64,000 nt of DNA from MRBY01 sp943371005 (GCA_943371005.1 CALRTB020000017.1:1-64000), one strand, 5' to 3'. Numbered from the stretch's first letter, positions 43,061 through 52,480 are shown. Numbers and translations are program-made. The notes: generated by a model from the sequence alone, not told the origin.

Positions 43061-43285
43061 ATGCAAGCGTTTTTTTTCGATTACCGGGTTTGGCTCTTGG
43101 CGAGTCTCCATTGTTTCATGGGTGTGATGGCGGCATTGGTCTCTTGGCGTAAGGGTTACAGCTTCCGGCGTTGGCTGGGTTGGGGCCTCTTGGGGGGAAC
43201 GCCAACCCTTATTTTTGCCCTAGGGCGATCGCCTCATAATTCCCCCACCGATCCTGAGAAAAGTCCACCAGGCCGTCCCCTTTAG
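43061..43285 (+). CDS. small hypothetical membrane protein
   Basis: A 74-residue protein (MQAFFFDYRVWLL) with two hydrophobic segments (about 9-27 and 39-52) joined by a basic loop SWRKGYSFRRW, and a Pro-rich tail. No family recognised. ATG 43061 is used; the frame extends 20 codons upstream into the desA leader. It is 99 bases upstream of the first GDT1-like gene on the same strand and might share its transcript. Confidence 0.5.
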   Translation: MQAFFFDYRVWLLASLHCFMGVMAALVSWRKGYSFRRWLGWGLLGGTPTLIFALGRSPHNSPTDPEKSPPGRPL

Positions 43286-43384
43286 CAGCCTAAAATTTTC
43301 ACTTTTATTTCATATTTACAAAACATCCCCGATAAATCCTGATAAACTAAGCCATGGTTTTAAGCGAGATTTTTCCCAAGTAAT

Positions 43385-43702
43385 ATGACGGCCAGTCACC
43401 CCCCCAAACAGGAAAGACCCTGGAGCATTTGGACTGTTTTCGGCTCCACTTTTTTGACGATTTTCATTGCAGAAATGGGGGACAAAACCCAGTTGGCCAC
43501 CCTTTTGATTTCGGCCCAAGCAGCTTCTCCCTGGGTGGTCTTTTTGGGGGCCGCCCTTGCCCTCGTGAGTACGAGCTTGTTGGGCGTGATCATCGGCTAC
43601 TGGCTCGCCCGGAAGCTGGCCCCCGATATTTTGGATATGTTTGTTGGCGTGCTGCTGCTCGTGATTGCGGGTCTACTGATCGTGGATATGCTGGCAGTCT
43701 AA
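43385..43702 (+). CDS. half-size GDT1/TMEM165 family transporter, first member
   Basis: A 105-residue membrane protein with three helices and one copy of the cation-site motif E-x-G-D-K-(S/T): AEMGDKTQLATLL (about residues 29-41). Full-length members of the family have two such halves and export Mn2+ or Ca2+. Here the two halves are separate genes, this one and the next, 69 bases apart. Paired half-size members in Synechocystis have been called hemi-manganese exchangers (Hmx1/Hmx2) and reported to act in manganese handling at the plasma membrane. The first 15 residues are hydrophilic. Confidence 0.85.
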   Translation: MTASHPPKQERPWSIWTVFGSTFLTIFIAEMGDKTQLATLLISAQAASPWVVFLGAALALVSTSLLGVIIGYWLARKLAPDILDMFVGVLLLVIAGLLIVDMLAV

Positions 43703-43771
43703 TGCATTTCCCTAGGCAATAATTTCTGTTTTTTTTGATTAACGTGATTCACCCATAAAATTTCCTAGCCC

Positions 43772-44068
43772 ATGGTAGATATCGATTGGCAATTACTGAG
43801 TCTTACTTTTATTACCGTCTTTCTGGCAGAGATTGGTGACAAGAGTCAACTGGCGGCGATCGCCCTGGGGGGCAGTTCCAAATCACCCATTGCTGTATTT
43901 TTCGGCTCTGTGACGGCTTTGATTATCACCAGCCTCTTGGGGGTCATTGCCGGGGGAGCCTTCGCTGCTTTTATTCCCGCCCAGATTCTTAAGGGTTTAG
44001 CGGCCATCGGTTTTGCGACCCTGGCCGTGCGATTACTGTGGCACCCAGCCCCAGCGGATGAAGATTAA
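43772..44068 (+). CDS. half-size GDT1/TMEM165 family transporter, second member
   Basis: A 98-residue membrane protein, three helices, with the motif AEIGDKSQLAAIA (about residues 19-31). It is the partner half to the preceding gene: a heterodimer would rebuild the two-motif cation site of the complete transporter, with the halves inserted in opposite orientation (known for the family; inferred here). Same strand and close spacing argue for one transcript. Confidence 0.85.
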   Translation: MVDIDWQLLSLTFITVFLAEIGDKSQLAAIALGGSSKSPIAVFFGSVTALIITSLLGVIAGGAFAAFIPAQILKGLAAIGFATLAVRLLWHPAPADED

Positions 44069-44160
44069 GCGGCAATTTCTCTAGTGCTCAGATCGACGGG
44101 AGAAAAAAGAATCTTCTACACTAGAAGGGCAGATTTTTACGCCCTTGCGTTGGGTTCTCC

Positions 44161-45372
44161 ATGGTTGCCACCGTCAGCTTAGATGCCGTTCTCCACAAAC
44201 ACCGGATTCGTCCCACGATCCAAGCGCTCCAGTCAGAAATTGTCCAGTGGCGTCGCCAGATCCACCAGAAACCAGAATTAGCGTTTCGGGAAAATCTGAC
44301 AGCAGAATTTATTGCTCACAAGCTCACGGCATGGGGCATTCCCCACCAAACTGGCATTGCTGAAACGGGCATTGTCGCCCTCATCGAAGGTCATCAAAAG
44401 GGGAAAGTGCTGGGCATTCGCGCCGATATGGATGCCCTACCAATCCAAGAAGAAAATGAGGTGGATTACCGCTCTCAACATCCGGGAGTGATGCACGCCT
44501 GCGGTCATGATGGCCATGTGGCGATCGCCTTAGGAACGGCGAAATATCTCCAGGAAAACCGCGACAGTTTCCGGGGAGCCGTGAAAATTATTTTCCAGCC
44601 CGCTGAGGAAAGTCCCGGCGGCGCAAAACCGATGATCCAGGCGGGAGTGCTCCATAACCCTGACGTAGATGCGATTATTGGTCTGCACCTGTGGAACAAT
44701 CTCCCCCTCGGCACCGTGGGCGTGCGGCCAGGGGCGTTGATGGCGGCAGTTGAAAGCTTTGAGCTGCGGGTGCAAGGAAAAGGAGGCCACGGCGCTCTCC
44801 CCCACCAAACCGTCGATGCGATCGTGGTCGCGGCGCAAATTGTTGGGGCACTGCAAACCCTTGTGTCCCGGATCGTTAATCCCCTCGATGCGGCGGTGGT
44901 TACGGTGGGCGAATTTAAAGCAGGCCACGCGATGAACGTGATCGCCGACTATGCGGACCTCAAGGGCACCATTCGCTACTTCAATCCCCAACTGGAAAAA
45001 ACCATTGGCGATCGCCTTGAAACTATCGTTAACGGCATTTGCCAGAGCTATGGGGCCAGCTACAAATTAGACCATGTGCATCTTTATCCACCGACGATCA
45101 ACGATCCCGCCATGGCCGAGTTGGTGCGTTCCGTTGCCGAAGCTACCATCGAAACGCCCCTAGGGGTCATGCCCGAATGCCAAACCATGGGCAGCGAAGA
45201 TATGTCCTTTTTCCTGCGGGAAGTGCCCGGTTGTTATTTTTTCCTCGGTTCGGCGAATCCGTATTTTGATCTGGCTTATCCCCACCATCACCCCCGCTTT
45301 AACTTCGATGAAACAGCCCTGGGAATGGGGGTCGAAATGTTTGTCCGTTGTGTCGAAAAATTTTTAGCTTAA
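44161..45372 (+). CDS. M20 family amidohydrolase/peptidase
   Basis: A 403-residue metal-dependent hydrolase of the IAA-amino-acid hydrolase/N-acyl-amino-acid amidohydrolase group. Metal and catalytic residues are seen in RADMDALPIQEE, MHACGHDGHVA, FQPAEESPGGAKPM and near the end SEDMSFF and HHPRF. A dimerisation domain (about 190-305) contains the catalytic His in GGHGALPH. The substrate is not predictable; relatives act on hippurate, indole conjugates or N-acetyl-amino acids. The cupin gene begins four bases after its stop, so the two are co-translated. Confidence 0.9.
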   Translation: MVATVSLDAVLHKHRIRPTIQALQSEIVQWRRQIHQKPELAFRENLTAEFIAHKLTAWGIPHQTGIAETGIVALIEGHQKGKVLGIRADMDALPIQEENEVDYRSQHPGVMHACGHDGHVAIALGTAKYLQENRDSFRGAVKIIFQPAEESPGGAKPMIQAGVLHNPDVDAIIGLHLWNNLPLGTVGVRPGALMAAVESFELRVQGKGGHGALPHQTVDAIVVAAQIVGALQTLVSRIVNPLDAAVVTVGEFKAGHAMNVIADYADLKGTIRYFNPQLEKTIGDRLETIVNGICQSYGASYKLDHVHLYPPTINDPAMAELVRSVAEATIETPLGVMPECQTMGSEDMSFFLREVPGCYFFLGSANPYFDLAYPHHHPRFNFDETALGMGVEMFVRCVEKFLA

Positions 45373-45376
45373 CCCC

Positions 45377-46027
45377 ATGCAACTCCACGCCAACTTACAA
45401 GAGCGAGTCGTCCTCGATACCAACGCTTTACCCTGGCAGGCTTCACCAATAGCCGGGGTCGAACGGCGGATGTTAGACCGGGATGGGGCCGAAGTTGCCC
45501 GTGCCACCTCCTTGGTGCGCTATGCCCCCGACAGCTATTTTGCAGAACATACCCACGGCGGTGGCGAAGAATTTTTTGTTCTCGAAGGTACCTTTGCCGA
45601 TGAACATGGGGAATATCCCCCCGGTACCTATGTGCGTAATCCTGTCGGTTCTAGCCACCGTCCCCACAGCAAAACGGGCTGCACGATTTTCGTAAAGCTC
45701 TGGCAAATGGATCCAGCGGATCAAACTTTTGTCCGGATAAATACTCAAGTACAGCCCTGGGTACCCGGCTTGGTGAAAGGTCTCTCGGTGCTGCCATTGC
45801 ATAATTTCCAGGGGGAAAATGTTGCCCTGGTGCGGTGGGAGCCGGACACTTATTTCCAAACCCATCGCCATTGGGGTGGTGAGGAAATCTTTGTCCTCGA
45901 AGGCACCTTTGAAGATGAGCAGGGCCGCTACCCCGCAGGCAGTTGGTTGCGCAATCCCCCCGATAGTATTCATACTCCCTTTAGTCGGGAAGGTTGCCTA
46001 ATCTATGTAAAAACGGGCCATTTGTAA
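45377..46027 (+). CDS. double-cupin (ChrR-like) protein
   Basis: A 216-residue protein made of two similar cupins. Each has the metal-site pattern: HTHGGGEEFFVLEGTFADEHGEYP (about 55-78) and HRHWGGEEIFVLEGTFEDEQGRYP (about 157-180), with a later His in SSHRPH and SIHTPF. The repeat shows internal duplication. Similar cupins form the C-terminal domain of the anti-sigma factor ChrR, but the zinc-binding anti-sigma domain is absent here, so it is probably a metal-dependent enzyme or binding protein. Four bases downstream of the amidohydrolase. Confidence 0.8.
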   Translation: MQLHANLQERVVLDTNALPWQASPIAGVERRMLDRDGAEVARATSLVRYAPDSYFAEHTHGGGEEFFVLEGTFADEHGEYPPGTYVRNPVGSSHRPHSKTGCTIFVKLWQMDPADQTFVRINTQVQPWVPGLVKGLSVLPLHNFQGENVALVRWEPDTYFQTHRHWGGEEIFVLEGTFEDEQGRYPAGSWLRNPPDSIHTPFSREGCLIYVKTGHL

Positions 46028-46169
46028 GACATTCATCAAATACCAGGGGCTTTTTGCGTTCCCGTGGGATCTCGCTTTGAAAATCTGTGCTAAAACCCAA
46101 CATAGGTGCAGACACGATTATTGAGTGGCGCTAACCCATAAAACCATAGGTAGATTGCCCCGGAGCCGT

Positions 46170-47828
46170 ATGACTTTTTTCTGGCAGAATGATGACCTAG
46201 CTACGGGTCAAGGGATCAACTTTGAGCAGCCGATTTTTCTAGATGGTCAGATGCCTCTCACCGAGGCGATCGCCCTGATGATGGGTCAGGAAAAAGATTC
46301 TCCCCAAAGTTGTTTGATCATTACGGAGGGGGAACAAATGGTGGGAATTTTAACAGAGCGGGATTTGGTGCGCTTATCCCTCTCCCCGAAGGCGCTCCAC
46401 CAAACCTTAGTACGGGAAATTATGACCAGCCCGGTGGTGACCATCGCGCAGAAAAATTTAATCGACGTTTTTTCGGCCTATAACTTGATGCGACGGCACC
46501 AGATCCGCCATTTGCCCGTCGTGGATGAACAGCAGCGTGTAATTGGGGTTACAACCCTCAGCCTCTTGCGGCAGGCACTGCATTTGGGATATTTTCTCCG
46601 GTTTCGGGAAGTGCGGGAGGTGATGTCTGGCCAAGTGATTTCCGCTCCCCCAGAAATCTCCGTCCTCGAAGTCGCACAGATGATGGCAAGGCGGCGAATT
46701 AGCTGCGTGGTGGTGGCCATCGAATCAGGGTATTTCATCAAGCCCATCGGCATCGTCACAGAACGGGATATCGTTAAACTCCAAGGCTCTGGTGTTGATT
46801 TAGAAGCCTTGAGCGCTGGGGAAGTGATGAGTGCGCCCCTCATTCAGTTACATCCTGGGGATTCCTTGGCGATCGCCCAAGAAAAACTCCAACGGCACCA
46901 GGTGCGACGGATCGTTGTCACCGGAAAAAAAGGGGAACTACAGGGCATTTTGACAGAAAGCAATCTCTCCCAAATTCTCGATCCCCTGGAATTATTTGGG
47001 ATGTTAGAAATTTTGCAGCATCGGGTCAGACAACTCAGTGAAGACCGCGATCGCCTCTTACCTTATAAAAATCTCCATCTCCAGGAGGCCCTCAAAAATG
47101 GCGAATTTTTACTTTATTACCAACCCCAACTCAACACCGCAAGCCAACGGATCATTGGGGCGGAAGTGTTGGTGCGCTGGCAATCGCCGGAACAGGGTTT
47201 GGTGTCACCGGGGGAATTTATCCCCCTCGCGGAAATGACGGGCTTTATTGTGCCCCTGGGAGAATGGATCCTGAGGGCAGCCTGTACCCAAGCCGTTCAA
47301 TGGCAACAACGGGGCCTACCCCCCTTACAAATTTCGGTCAACCTTTCGAGTAAGCAACTACAAAGCCCCCAACTGGTTCCTTGTCTCAAGGCAATTTTGG
47401 CGGAAACGGGTCTTGCGGCCCGCTGGCTGAAACTGGAGCTGACCGAGAGCGCCCTGGTGGAAAATGTCGATTTTACGATGGCCCAATTTCGGCTGATTAA
47501 AGAACTAGGGGTGGCGATCGCCATTGATGATTTTGGGACGGGCTATGCTTCCCTGGGATATCTACAGCATTTCCCCTTCGATACCCTTAAAATTGACCGC
47601 TGCTTTGTGGAAAATATCCACCAAAATCCCAAAAATGCCGCCATCACTAAAGCATTGATCAACATGGCCAAACAGCTTAACTTTTCGGTCATCGCCGAAG
47701 GAGTAGAAACGGCTGAAGAAATGGAATTTCTGCGCCAACACGACTGCCATACATTCCAGGGCTTTTTCCTCAGTCGCCCCCTGCCGACGGCGGCCTTCGA
47801 AGCATTTTTAGAAAACTATCCAGTCTAG
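46170..47828 (+). CDS. CBS x4 - EAL domain protein (cyclic-di-GMP phosphodiesterase)
   Basis: A 552-residue cytoplasmic protein. Four CBS motifs occupy about residues 15-290 (GILTERDLVRLSLSPKAL; GIVTERDIVKLQGSG; GILTESNLSQI), followed by a short coiled coil and an EAL domain (~310-545). The EAL domain keeps the metal and catalytic residues: GAEVLVRW, ELTESALVEN, AIDDFGTGYASLGYL, LKIDRCFV and IAEGVET. It should therefore cleave c-di-GMP, controlled by a nucleotide bound to the CBS part. ATG 46170 is chosen over a GTG 45 bases upstream. Its N-terminal half is clearly similar to that of the large kinase at 27427-31401. Confidence 0.9.
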   Translation: MTFFWQNDDLATGQGINFEQPIFLDGQMPLTEAIALMMGQEKDSPQSCLIITEGEQMVGILTERDLVRLSLSPKALHQTLVREIMTSPVVTIAQKNLIDVFSAYNLMRRHQIRHLPVVDEQQRVIGVTTLSLLRQALHLGYFLRFREVREVMSGQVISAPPEISVLEVAQMMARRRISCVVVAIESGYFIKPIGIVTERDIVKLQGSGVDLEALSAGEVMSAPLIQLHPGDSLAIAQEKLQRHQVRRIVVTGKKGELQGILTESNLSQILDPLELFGMLEILQHRVRQLSEDRDRLLPYKNLHLQEALKNGEFLLYYQPQLNTASQRIIGAEVLVRWQSPEQGLVSPGEFIPLAEMTGFIVPLGEWILRAACTQAVQWQQRGLPPLQISVNLSSKQLQSPQLVPCLKAILAETGLAARWLKLELTESALVENVDFTMAQFRLIKELGVAIAIDDFGTGYASLGYLQHFPFDTLKIDRCFVENIHQNPKNAAITKALINMAKQLNFSVIAEGVETAEEMEFLRQHDCHTFQGFFLSRPLPTAAFEAFLENYPV

Positions 47829-47961
47829 AACTCCGAAACATTACGAAACCCAGTCGTCGTTGCCCGTTCCTCCAAGGAAACGGTTATGCTGAAATTGCGA
47901 AATATCCGCCCCGGTCTGCGGGGTTCGCCCCCAGTGATTCACGTCCTATCGAGAAATAGCC

Positions 47962-49209
47962 ATGATGCAAGTCGGACTGCAAGCGCTCCTCAGTGATGCC
48001 CATTTGGATGCCACCCAGGCCCAAAGTCAACGGCAACTCTCCCTCTCCATTGGGGCGATCGCCAGTGATTTTCAAGACGCTACTCTGCCCCTCAATCTCT
48101 GTTTAGTGCTCGATCATAGCGGTTCGATGGCTGGGCAACCCCTCCGCACGGTCAAGGAAGCAGCCTTAGAATTGGTCGATCAACTGCGGGAAGGCGATCG
48201 CCTCTCGGTGATTGCCTTTGATCACAAAGCGAAGGTAATTGTCCCCAATCAAGATGTCACGGACAAAGCCCACATCAAAGCCCAGATCAATCGCCTTGAG
48301 GCCGCCGGGGGCACCTGCATTGACGATGGCATTAAGCTTGGGTTACAAGAACTGGCCAATAGCCCCGGCAAACGCGCCGCCCAGGTGTTTATGCTCACCG
48401 ATGGCGAAAATGAACATGGGGATAATGGCCGCTGTTTGGAAATTGCCGCCGTCGCTGCCGAACATGGCGTCACCCTCAGTAGCCTCGGTTTTGGCGAAAA
48501 TTGGAACCAGGATGTTCTCGAAAAAATCGCCGATGCCGCCAATGGCAGCCTGGCTTATATTGAAACCCCCAATCAGGCCCTCGCAGAATTTGAACGACTC
48601 CTCCAACGAGCCCAATCGGTCGGTTTAACCAATGCTCAACTGCTCTTACAACTGTCCCCTGGCAGTCGTTTAGCAGACCTCAAGCCCCTCGCCCAGGTGG
48701 CCCCCGAAACCATTGAGTTGCCCGTGATCAAAGAAGGCGATTTCTATGGTGTCCGCCTTGGGGATCTCTTAACGGAAGCGCCTCGGATCATTTTGGCCAA
48801 TCTCTACATCGACCAACTGCCCCCCGGCAACCAAACCATTGCCCAGGCCCAAGTCCGCTACGATGACCCGGCCACAGGTCAAACCCGGCTTATTTCAGAG
48901 GCCGTTCCGATCACCGTAGATGTCCAAGAAAACTATCAACCGGCTCCGAATCCTGTGGTGCAGCAGTCGATTCTCGCCCTCGCCAAATACCGACAAACCC
49001 AACTAGCCGAAGATAAGCTCAAGGCCGGCGATCGCCAAGGGGCTGCAACCCTCCTCCAAACCGCAGCGAAAACGGCGATTCAATTGGGCGATACCAATGC
49101 GGCCACTGTCCTCCAGCAAAATGCGACCCAACTCCAAGGGGGTCAGGATCTCTCCGAAGGCGATCGCAAACGCACCCGCATCGCCGCAAAGACAATGATC
49201 CAGCCTTAA
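47962..49209 (+). CDS. von Willebrand factor type A domain protein
   Basis: A 415-residue protein without signal peptide. The VWA domain (about 45-220) has a complete MIDAS: DHSGSM, T in GGTCIDDG and D in LTDGENEHG. The remaining C-terminal half is beta-rich, then helical (NPVVQQSILALAKYRQTQ), with no known motif. The architecture resembles inter-alpha-trypsin-inhibitor-type bacterial proteins; in cytoplasmic bacterial members VWA often mediates metal-dependent complex assembly. Starts with two consecutive ATG (47962 and 47965). Confidence 0.85.
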   Translation: MMQVGLQALLSDAHLDATQAQSQRQLSLSIGAIASDFQDATLPLNLCLVLDHSGSMAGQPLRTVKEAALELVDQLREGDRLSVIAFDHKAKVIVPNQDVTDKAHIKAQINRLEAAGGTCIDDGIKLGLQELANSPGKRAAQVFMLTDGENEHGDNGRCLEIAAVAAEHGVTLSSLGFGENWNQDVLEKIADAANGSLAYIETPNQALAEFERLLQRAQSVGLTNAQLLLQLSPGSRLADLKPLAQVAPETIELPVIKEGDFYGVRLGDLLTEAPRIILANLYIDQLPPGNQTIAQAQVRYDDPATGQTRLISEAVPITVDVQENYQPAPNPVVQQSILALAKYRQTQLAEDKLKAGDRQGAATLLQTAAKTAIQLGDTNAATVLQQNATQLQGGQDLSEGDRKRTRIAAKTMIQP

Positions 49210-49225
49210 TTTTTAGGAAACAATC

Positions 49226-49441
49226 CTACGCGTCAAATTCCACCTGAAGCGTTGTCTCCTCAAAGGTGACCAGATCTCCGTGGCGTAATTTCCGTTTGCG
49301 GCGGGTTTCCGTTTCTCCATTGACCTCCACGAAGCCCCCCTGGATGACCATTTTGGCCTGGCCCCCCGTCGCCACAAGGTTCATAATCTTCAGAAATTGA
49401 TCAAGCTGAATTGTGGGGTCGTCGGTAGGTGTTTGGGTCAT
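49226..49441 (-). CDS. S4-type RNA-binding protein (YbcJ-like)
   Basis: A 71-residue single S4 domain: IQLDQFLKIMNLVATGGQAK, then VIQGGFVEVNGE and RRKRKLRHGDLV. Small S4 proteins of this type (YbcJ/YaaA group) bind structured RNA and are linked to ribosome or tRNA functions. ATG 49441 is used; the longer frame begins within the hydrolase upstream. It lies 23 bases after the dienelactone hydrolase gene, likely same transcript. Confidence 0.85.
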   Translation of the reverse strand: MTQTPTDDPTIQLDQFLKIMNLVATGGQAKMVIQGGFVEVNGETETRRKRKLRHGDLVTFEETTLQVEFDA

Positions 49442-49464
49442 GGGGATTAGACGAAAACAAAAAA

Positions 49465-50202
49465 CTAGAGGGTTTCGGCAAAGAGGATTTGCACCTCCTG
49501 CCATGCCGCTTGGGCAGCCTGTTCATTGTAACTGGCGCGGCGATCGCAAAAGAAGCCATGATCCGCCCCTTCATAGCGAAAAATTTGGTGATCGACTTGA
49601 TTCGTTTTTAAAGCCGTCTCGATCTGATCCACCTGGGCCACAGGGATAGAAGCATCGGCCATCCCAAAAAAGCCATAGAGTTTGCCTTGGATCTCAGGGG
49701 TGTAGTCGAGGGTTGTCTTTGTCGGTTCCCCAGGACACCAAGTGGTAATCCCAGCACCATAAAAAGACGCTGTTGCCTTAATCTCCGGCAGAGTCGCCCC
49801 CAAATAAGTCACATGGCCCCCAAAGCAAAAACCAATACTACCGATGCCCGTGGGCTTCACCTGGGGCAGACCATAAAGATAATCAATGGTTGCCTGGAGA
49901 TCACTAAGCAGTTCTGTGGCCTTAGTTTGTTCCTTGTATTGTCGTCCTACTCTCACATTCTCTGGGGTATAACCCGCTTCAAATCCAGGAGCCAACCGTT
50001 GATAAATCGCCGGGGCGATCGCCACATAACCCAAGCGAGCAATGCGGTCAGTGACCTCGCGAATGTGGGCATTGACCCCAAAAATTTCCTGCACCACAAT
50101 CACAGCGGGCAGGGGTTCTGCACTAACTGGATAGCTCAAGTAAGCGGCAATCTGGAGATCACCATTGGGAATTTGCACCGTTTCTGTTTGGAGTGGGGGC
50201 AT
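49465..50202 (-). CDS. dienelactone hydrolase family protein
   Basis: A 245-residue alpha/beta hydrolase. The nucleophile elbow has Cys (GSIGFCFGGH, about residue 124), the acid is in FGMADASIP and the His in EGADHGFFC, which together make the Cys-Asp-His triad of the DLH family. EIFGVNAHIREVTDRIA is another family segment. Substrate in a cyanobacterium is unknown; some members act on carboxymethylenebutenolide or bulky esters. ATG 50202 (MPPLQTETVQI) follows the family's usual N-terminus; an earlier start would add 27 basic residues. Confidence 0.88.
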   Translation of the reverse strand: MPPLQTETVQIPNGDLQIAAYLSYPVSAEPLPAVIVVQEIFGVNAHIREVTDRIARLGYVAIAPAIYQRLAPGFEAGYTPENVRVGRQYKEQTKATELLSDLQATIDYLYGLPQVKPTGIGSIGFCFGGHVTYLGATLPEIKATASFYGAGITTWCPGEPTKTTLDYTPEIQGKLYGFFGMADASIPVAQVDQIETALKTNQVDHQIFRYEGADHGFFCDRRASYNEQAAQAAWQEVQILFAETL

Positions 50203-50281
50203 CACAAAAGCACTGAATAAATAACTTCGCCGTTTCCATTTTAGAAGGTATGCCCTTGGCGATCGCCTTGACCAGGGCCAC

Positions 50282-50307
50282 AAAAAAAGAGGGAGTATTT
50301 CTCCCTC
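50282..50307 (-). terminator. terminator of the LysM-M23 gene
   Basis: Minus-strand GAGGGAG (50307-50301) and CTCCCTC (50295-50289) form a hairpin with five-base loop and a run of seven T (50288-50282). Confidence 0.9.
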
Positions 50308-50356
50308 TCAGACTCTCAGATAAATGTATTGGAACTTAAAGGCTAGATATTCCGCT

Positions 50357-52480
50357 CTAACGCTTCGGTAGGAAGGCCATCGGGTTCACTGCTCCCTGAC
50401 CCTTCGGATGAATCTCAAAGTGGAGGTGCGGGCCAGTACTGAAGCCAGTGCTACCCATGGCGGCAATTTGTTGACCTTGTTTGACCTGTTGGCCTTTGCG
50501 CACCATGATCCGGCTGTTGTGGGCATATAGCGTTACACTGCCATCACCGTGGCGGATCTTGACGAGGTTACCGTAACCACCAGAGTTCCAGCCGGCTGTA
50601 ATCACTTCACCATTAGCCGCCGCAAAAATCGGGGTGCCTGTGGGGGCAGCGATATCAATTCCTCGGTGCATCCGACCCCAACGGGGGCCATAACCGGAGG
50701 TAAAGGTTCCTTTCGCCGGCCAAATATAGCCATTGAAGATTTCAGCGCCTGGTAAATATTCATCGGGAGAGGCCAGGGGCGGTAGATCCGGGCTCACGGT
50801 TTCACCAACAGATAGGCGCAGAAGAGCGTTGTAATTGGCAACGTTGCCAGGAGAAGCTGCGGCAATTTCCTGGGGGGCTTCGGGAACCTCTACTGTGCGG
50901 GCGGCAGCAGCAGAAGCTTCAGGTTGTCCCTGCCATTCTGGGTTAATCACTACTGGAGTCGGTGCCGCAGCGCGTTCATTACTGGTGAATTCGACATTGG
51001 GAGCCGGAACCTTGAGGGCAATGGGCGCTGATTGCTGTTGATATTCCCGACGTAGCCGCGCGATGTCGGTTTTGAGCTTTTCTACGGCGGCTTCTGTCGT
51101 GATTCGGTCACTTTCCGCTGCTACTGCAGAATTAGTCTCTACCTGCAATTTGGGCTGCGGCAGGGAAACTGCATTCGCTAGGGTTGCACTGTTGCGATTC
51201 ACGCCTTGGGTTACCTCCATTTGGGGAACAAGGGCCACAAATTCTTTTTGGGGCTGGGGTTGTTGGGCGCGGGCCGGAATCGTCAGTCTTTGGTTGACGT
51301 AGATTACGTTGGGATTGAGCAGCTTGTTGGCGGCAATCAATTCACGCCCTGAGATGCCATAACGACGGGCGATCGCATATAAAGTTTCCCCAGGACGAAC
51401 CACATGGGTTTTGGGCACAGCGTTGGTGTTTGCGGCGACCAATACTTCTGCCGGAGCGGCGGCCTTCTCTTGGGGACGTACCAGCGGCGTCGAGGCATTG
51501 CTTTGGGCCGGAGGAATAGTCAGAGTGACAGAGCGGGCCTGTTCTGTTTTTTCTTCTTTTTTCGCTTCCAATACCAATTCCGGGGTCGGGGATTGGAGCT
51601 GGGGGGGTTCCGGTAAACGTTGTGGGCTGGAGACTGCGTTGTTGGCAATCAAGGTTTCCGGTGTGGGCTCTGCCTTAGCTGTGGGCGCACTGAAGTCCTG
51701 GGGTTTCGGCACAGGAATTGTAACGACGCCCTTGGGGGCAGTGGTGGGAGCCTGGGGGGTCAAAGCAGTGGAGCTAACCAAGGTTTCCGGTTGAGGCGCC
51801 TCTGTTTTTGCCTCAAAAATCACCTTTTTCACAGGCTGACTCTTTAGGGCTTGAATACTTTCGACGAGTTTGTCTTGTTCGGCGCGTAACGTAGCGGTAG
51901 GTGCGTCGGCCTCAAGGCGGGCAGAATCGGCATCCATGAGGGCTTGGGAAGGAAGCTCAAGGGCGGCAACTTCGACGCTGGGCTTAGGGAGCGTGGGTTG
52001 CTCGCTGGAGGCGATCGCCGGAGAGTCAATCTCATAACGGGCGATCGGCTGTTGGGAAGGGGCCGGAATTTTTAGTGCTTGCCCGACCACTAGAGTACTT
52101 TCGACAGTGAGATCGTTTAGAGTGGCGATCGCCTCGGGGGCAACGCCATACCGTTGAGCAATGGACCAAAACGTATCAGCTTCAGCAACGATGTGCTTGA
52201 TGGCGGGTAGTTCAGGCTCAACCCTACTGACAGAATTTGAACTTACAGCAGCGACGAGTTGGGGGGATTCGACCTCCGGAGCCGTTGCTAAAGTAACTGG
52301 AGCAGGAATCATAAATGTTTCTCCTTGGGAAAAAAGACGGTCTGTTTGTGAATTGGGCAAAGTCGTTGCTTCCGTGACTAACACCGGGATATCGGTGGTG
52401 AAAATTCTGGCAGCCCCTAATGTGAGGACAAAGAATTTAAGAAGTGAGGCACGTTTTCCGGAGGGCCAACAGTACTCCAA
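50357..52480 (-). CDS. LysM and M23 (LytM) peptidoglycan-active protein
   Basis: A 707-residue envelope protein. Two LysM domains are seen, at about residues 90-140 (HIVAEADTFWSIAQRYGV) and 360-402 (HVVRPGETLYAIARRYGI), joined by long Ala/Pro/Thr/Gln-rich linkers. The C-terminal M23 peptidase domain (about 590-705) contains HRGID and HLHFE, the zinc ligands, so it should be catalytically competent. Related proteins cut or bind septal and lateral peptidoglycan. The start is uncertain: a TTG at 52480 is the first possible one, without ribosome site, and no clean signal peptide follows, although export must occur. A frameshift near 52450-52550 or a missed start is possible. Confidence 0.85.
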   Translation of the reverse strand: MEYCWPSGKRASLLKFFVLTLGAARIFTTDIPVLVTEATTLPNSQTDRLFSQGETFMIPAPVTLATAPEVESPQLVAAVSSNSVSRVEPELPAIKHIVAEADTFWSIAQRYGVAPEAIATLNDLTVESTLVVGQALKIPAPSQQPIARYEIDSPAIASSEQPTLPKPSVEVAALELPSQALMDADSARLEADAPTATLRAEQDKLVESIQALKSQPVKKVIFEAKTEAPQPETLVSSTALTPQAPTTAPKGVVTIPVPKPQDFSAPTAKAEPTPETLIANNAVSSPQRLPEPPQLQSPTPELVLEAKKEEKTEQARSVTLTIPPAQSNASTPLVRPQEKAAAPAEVLVAANTNAVPKTHVVRPGETLYAIARRYGISGRELIAANKLLNPNVIYVNQRLTIPARAQQPQPQKEFVALVPQMEVTQGVNRNSATLANAVSLPQPKLQVETNSAVAAESDRITTEAAVEKLKTDIARLRREYQQQSAPIALKVPAPNVEFTSNERAAAPTPVVINPEWQGQPEASAAAARTVEVPEAPQEIAAASPGNVANYNALLRLSVGETVSPDLPPLASPDEYLPGAEIFNGYIWPAKGTFTSGYGPRWGRMHRGIDIAAPTGTPIFAAANGEVITAGWNSGGYGNLVKIRHGDGSVTLYAHNSRIMVRKGQQVKQGQQIAAMGSTGFSTGPHLHFEIHPKGQGAVNPMAFLPKR

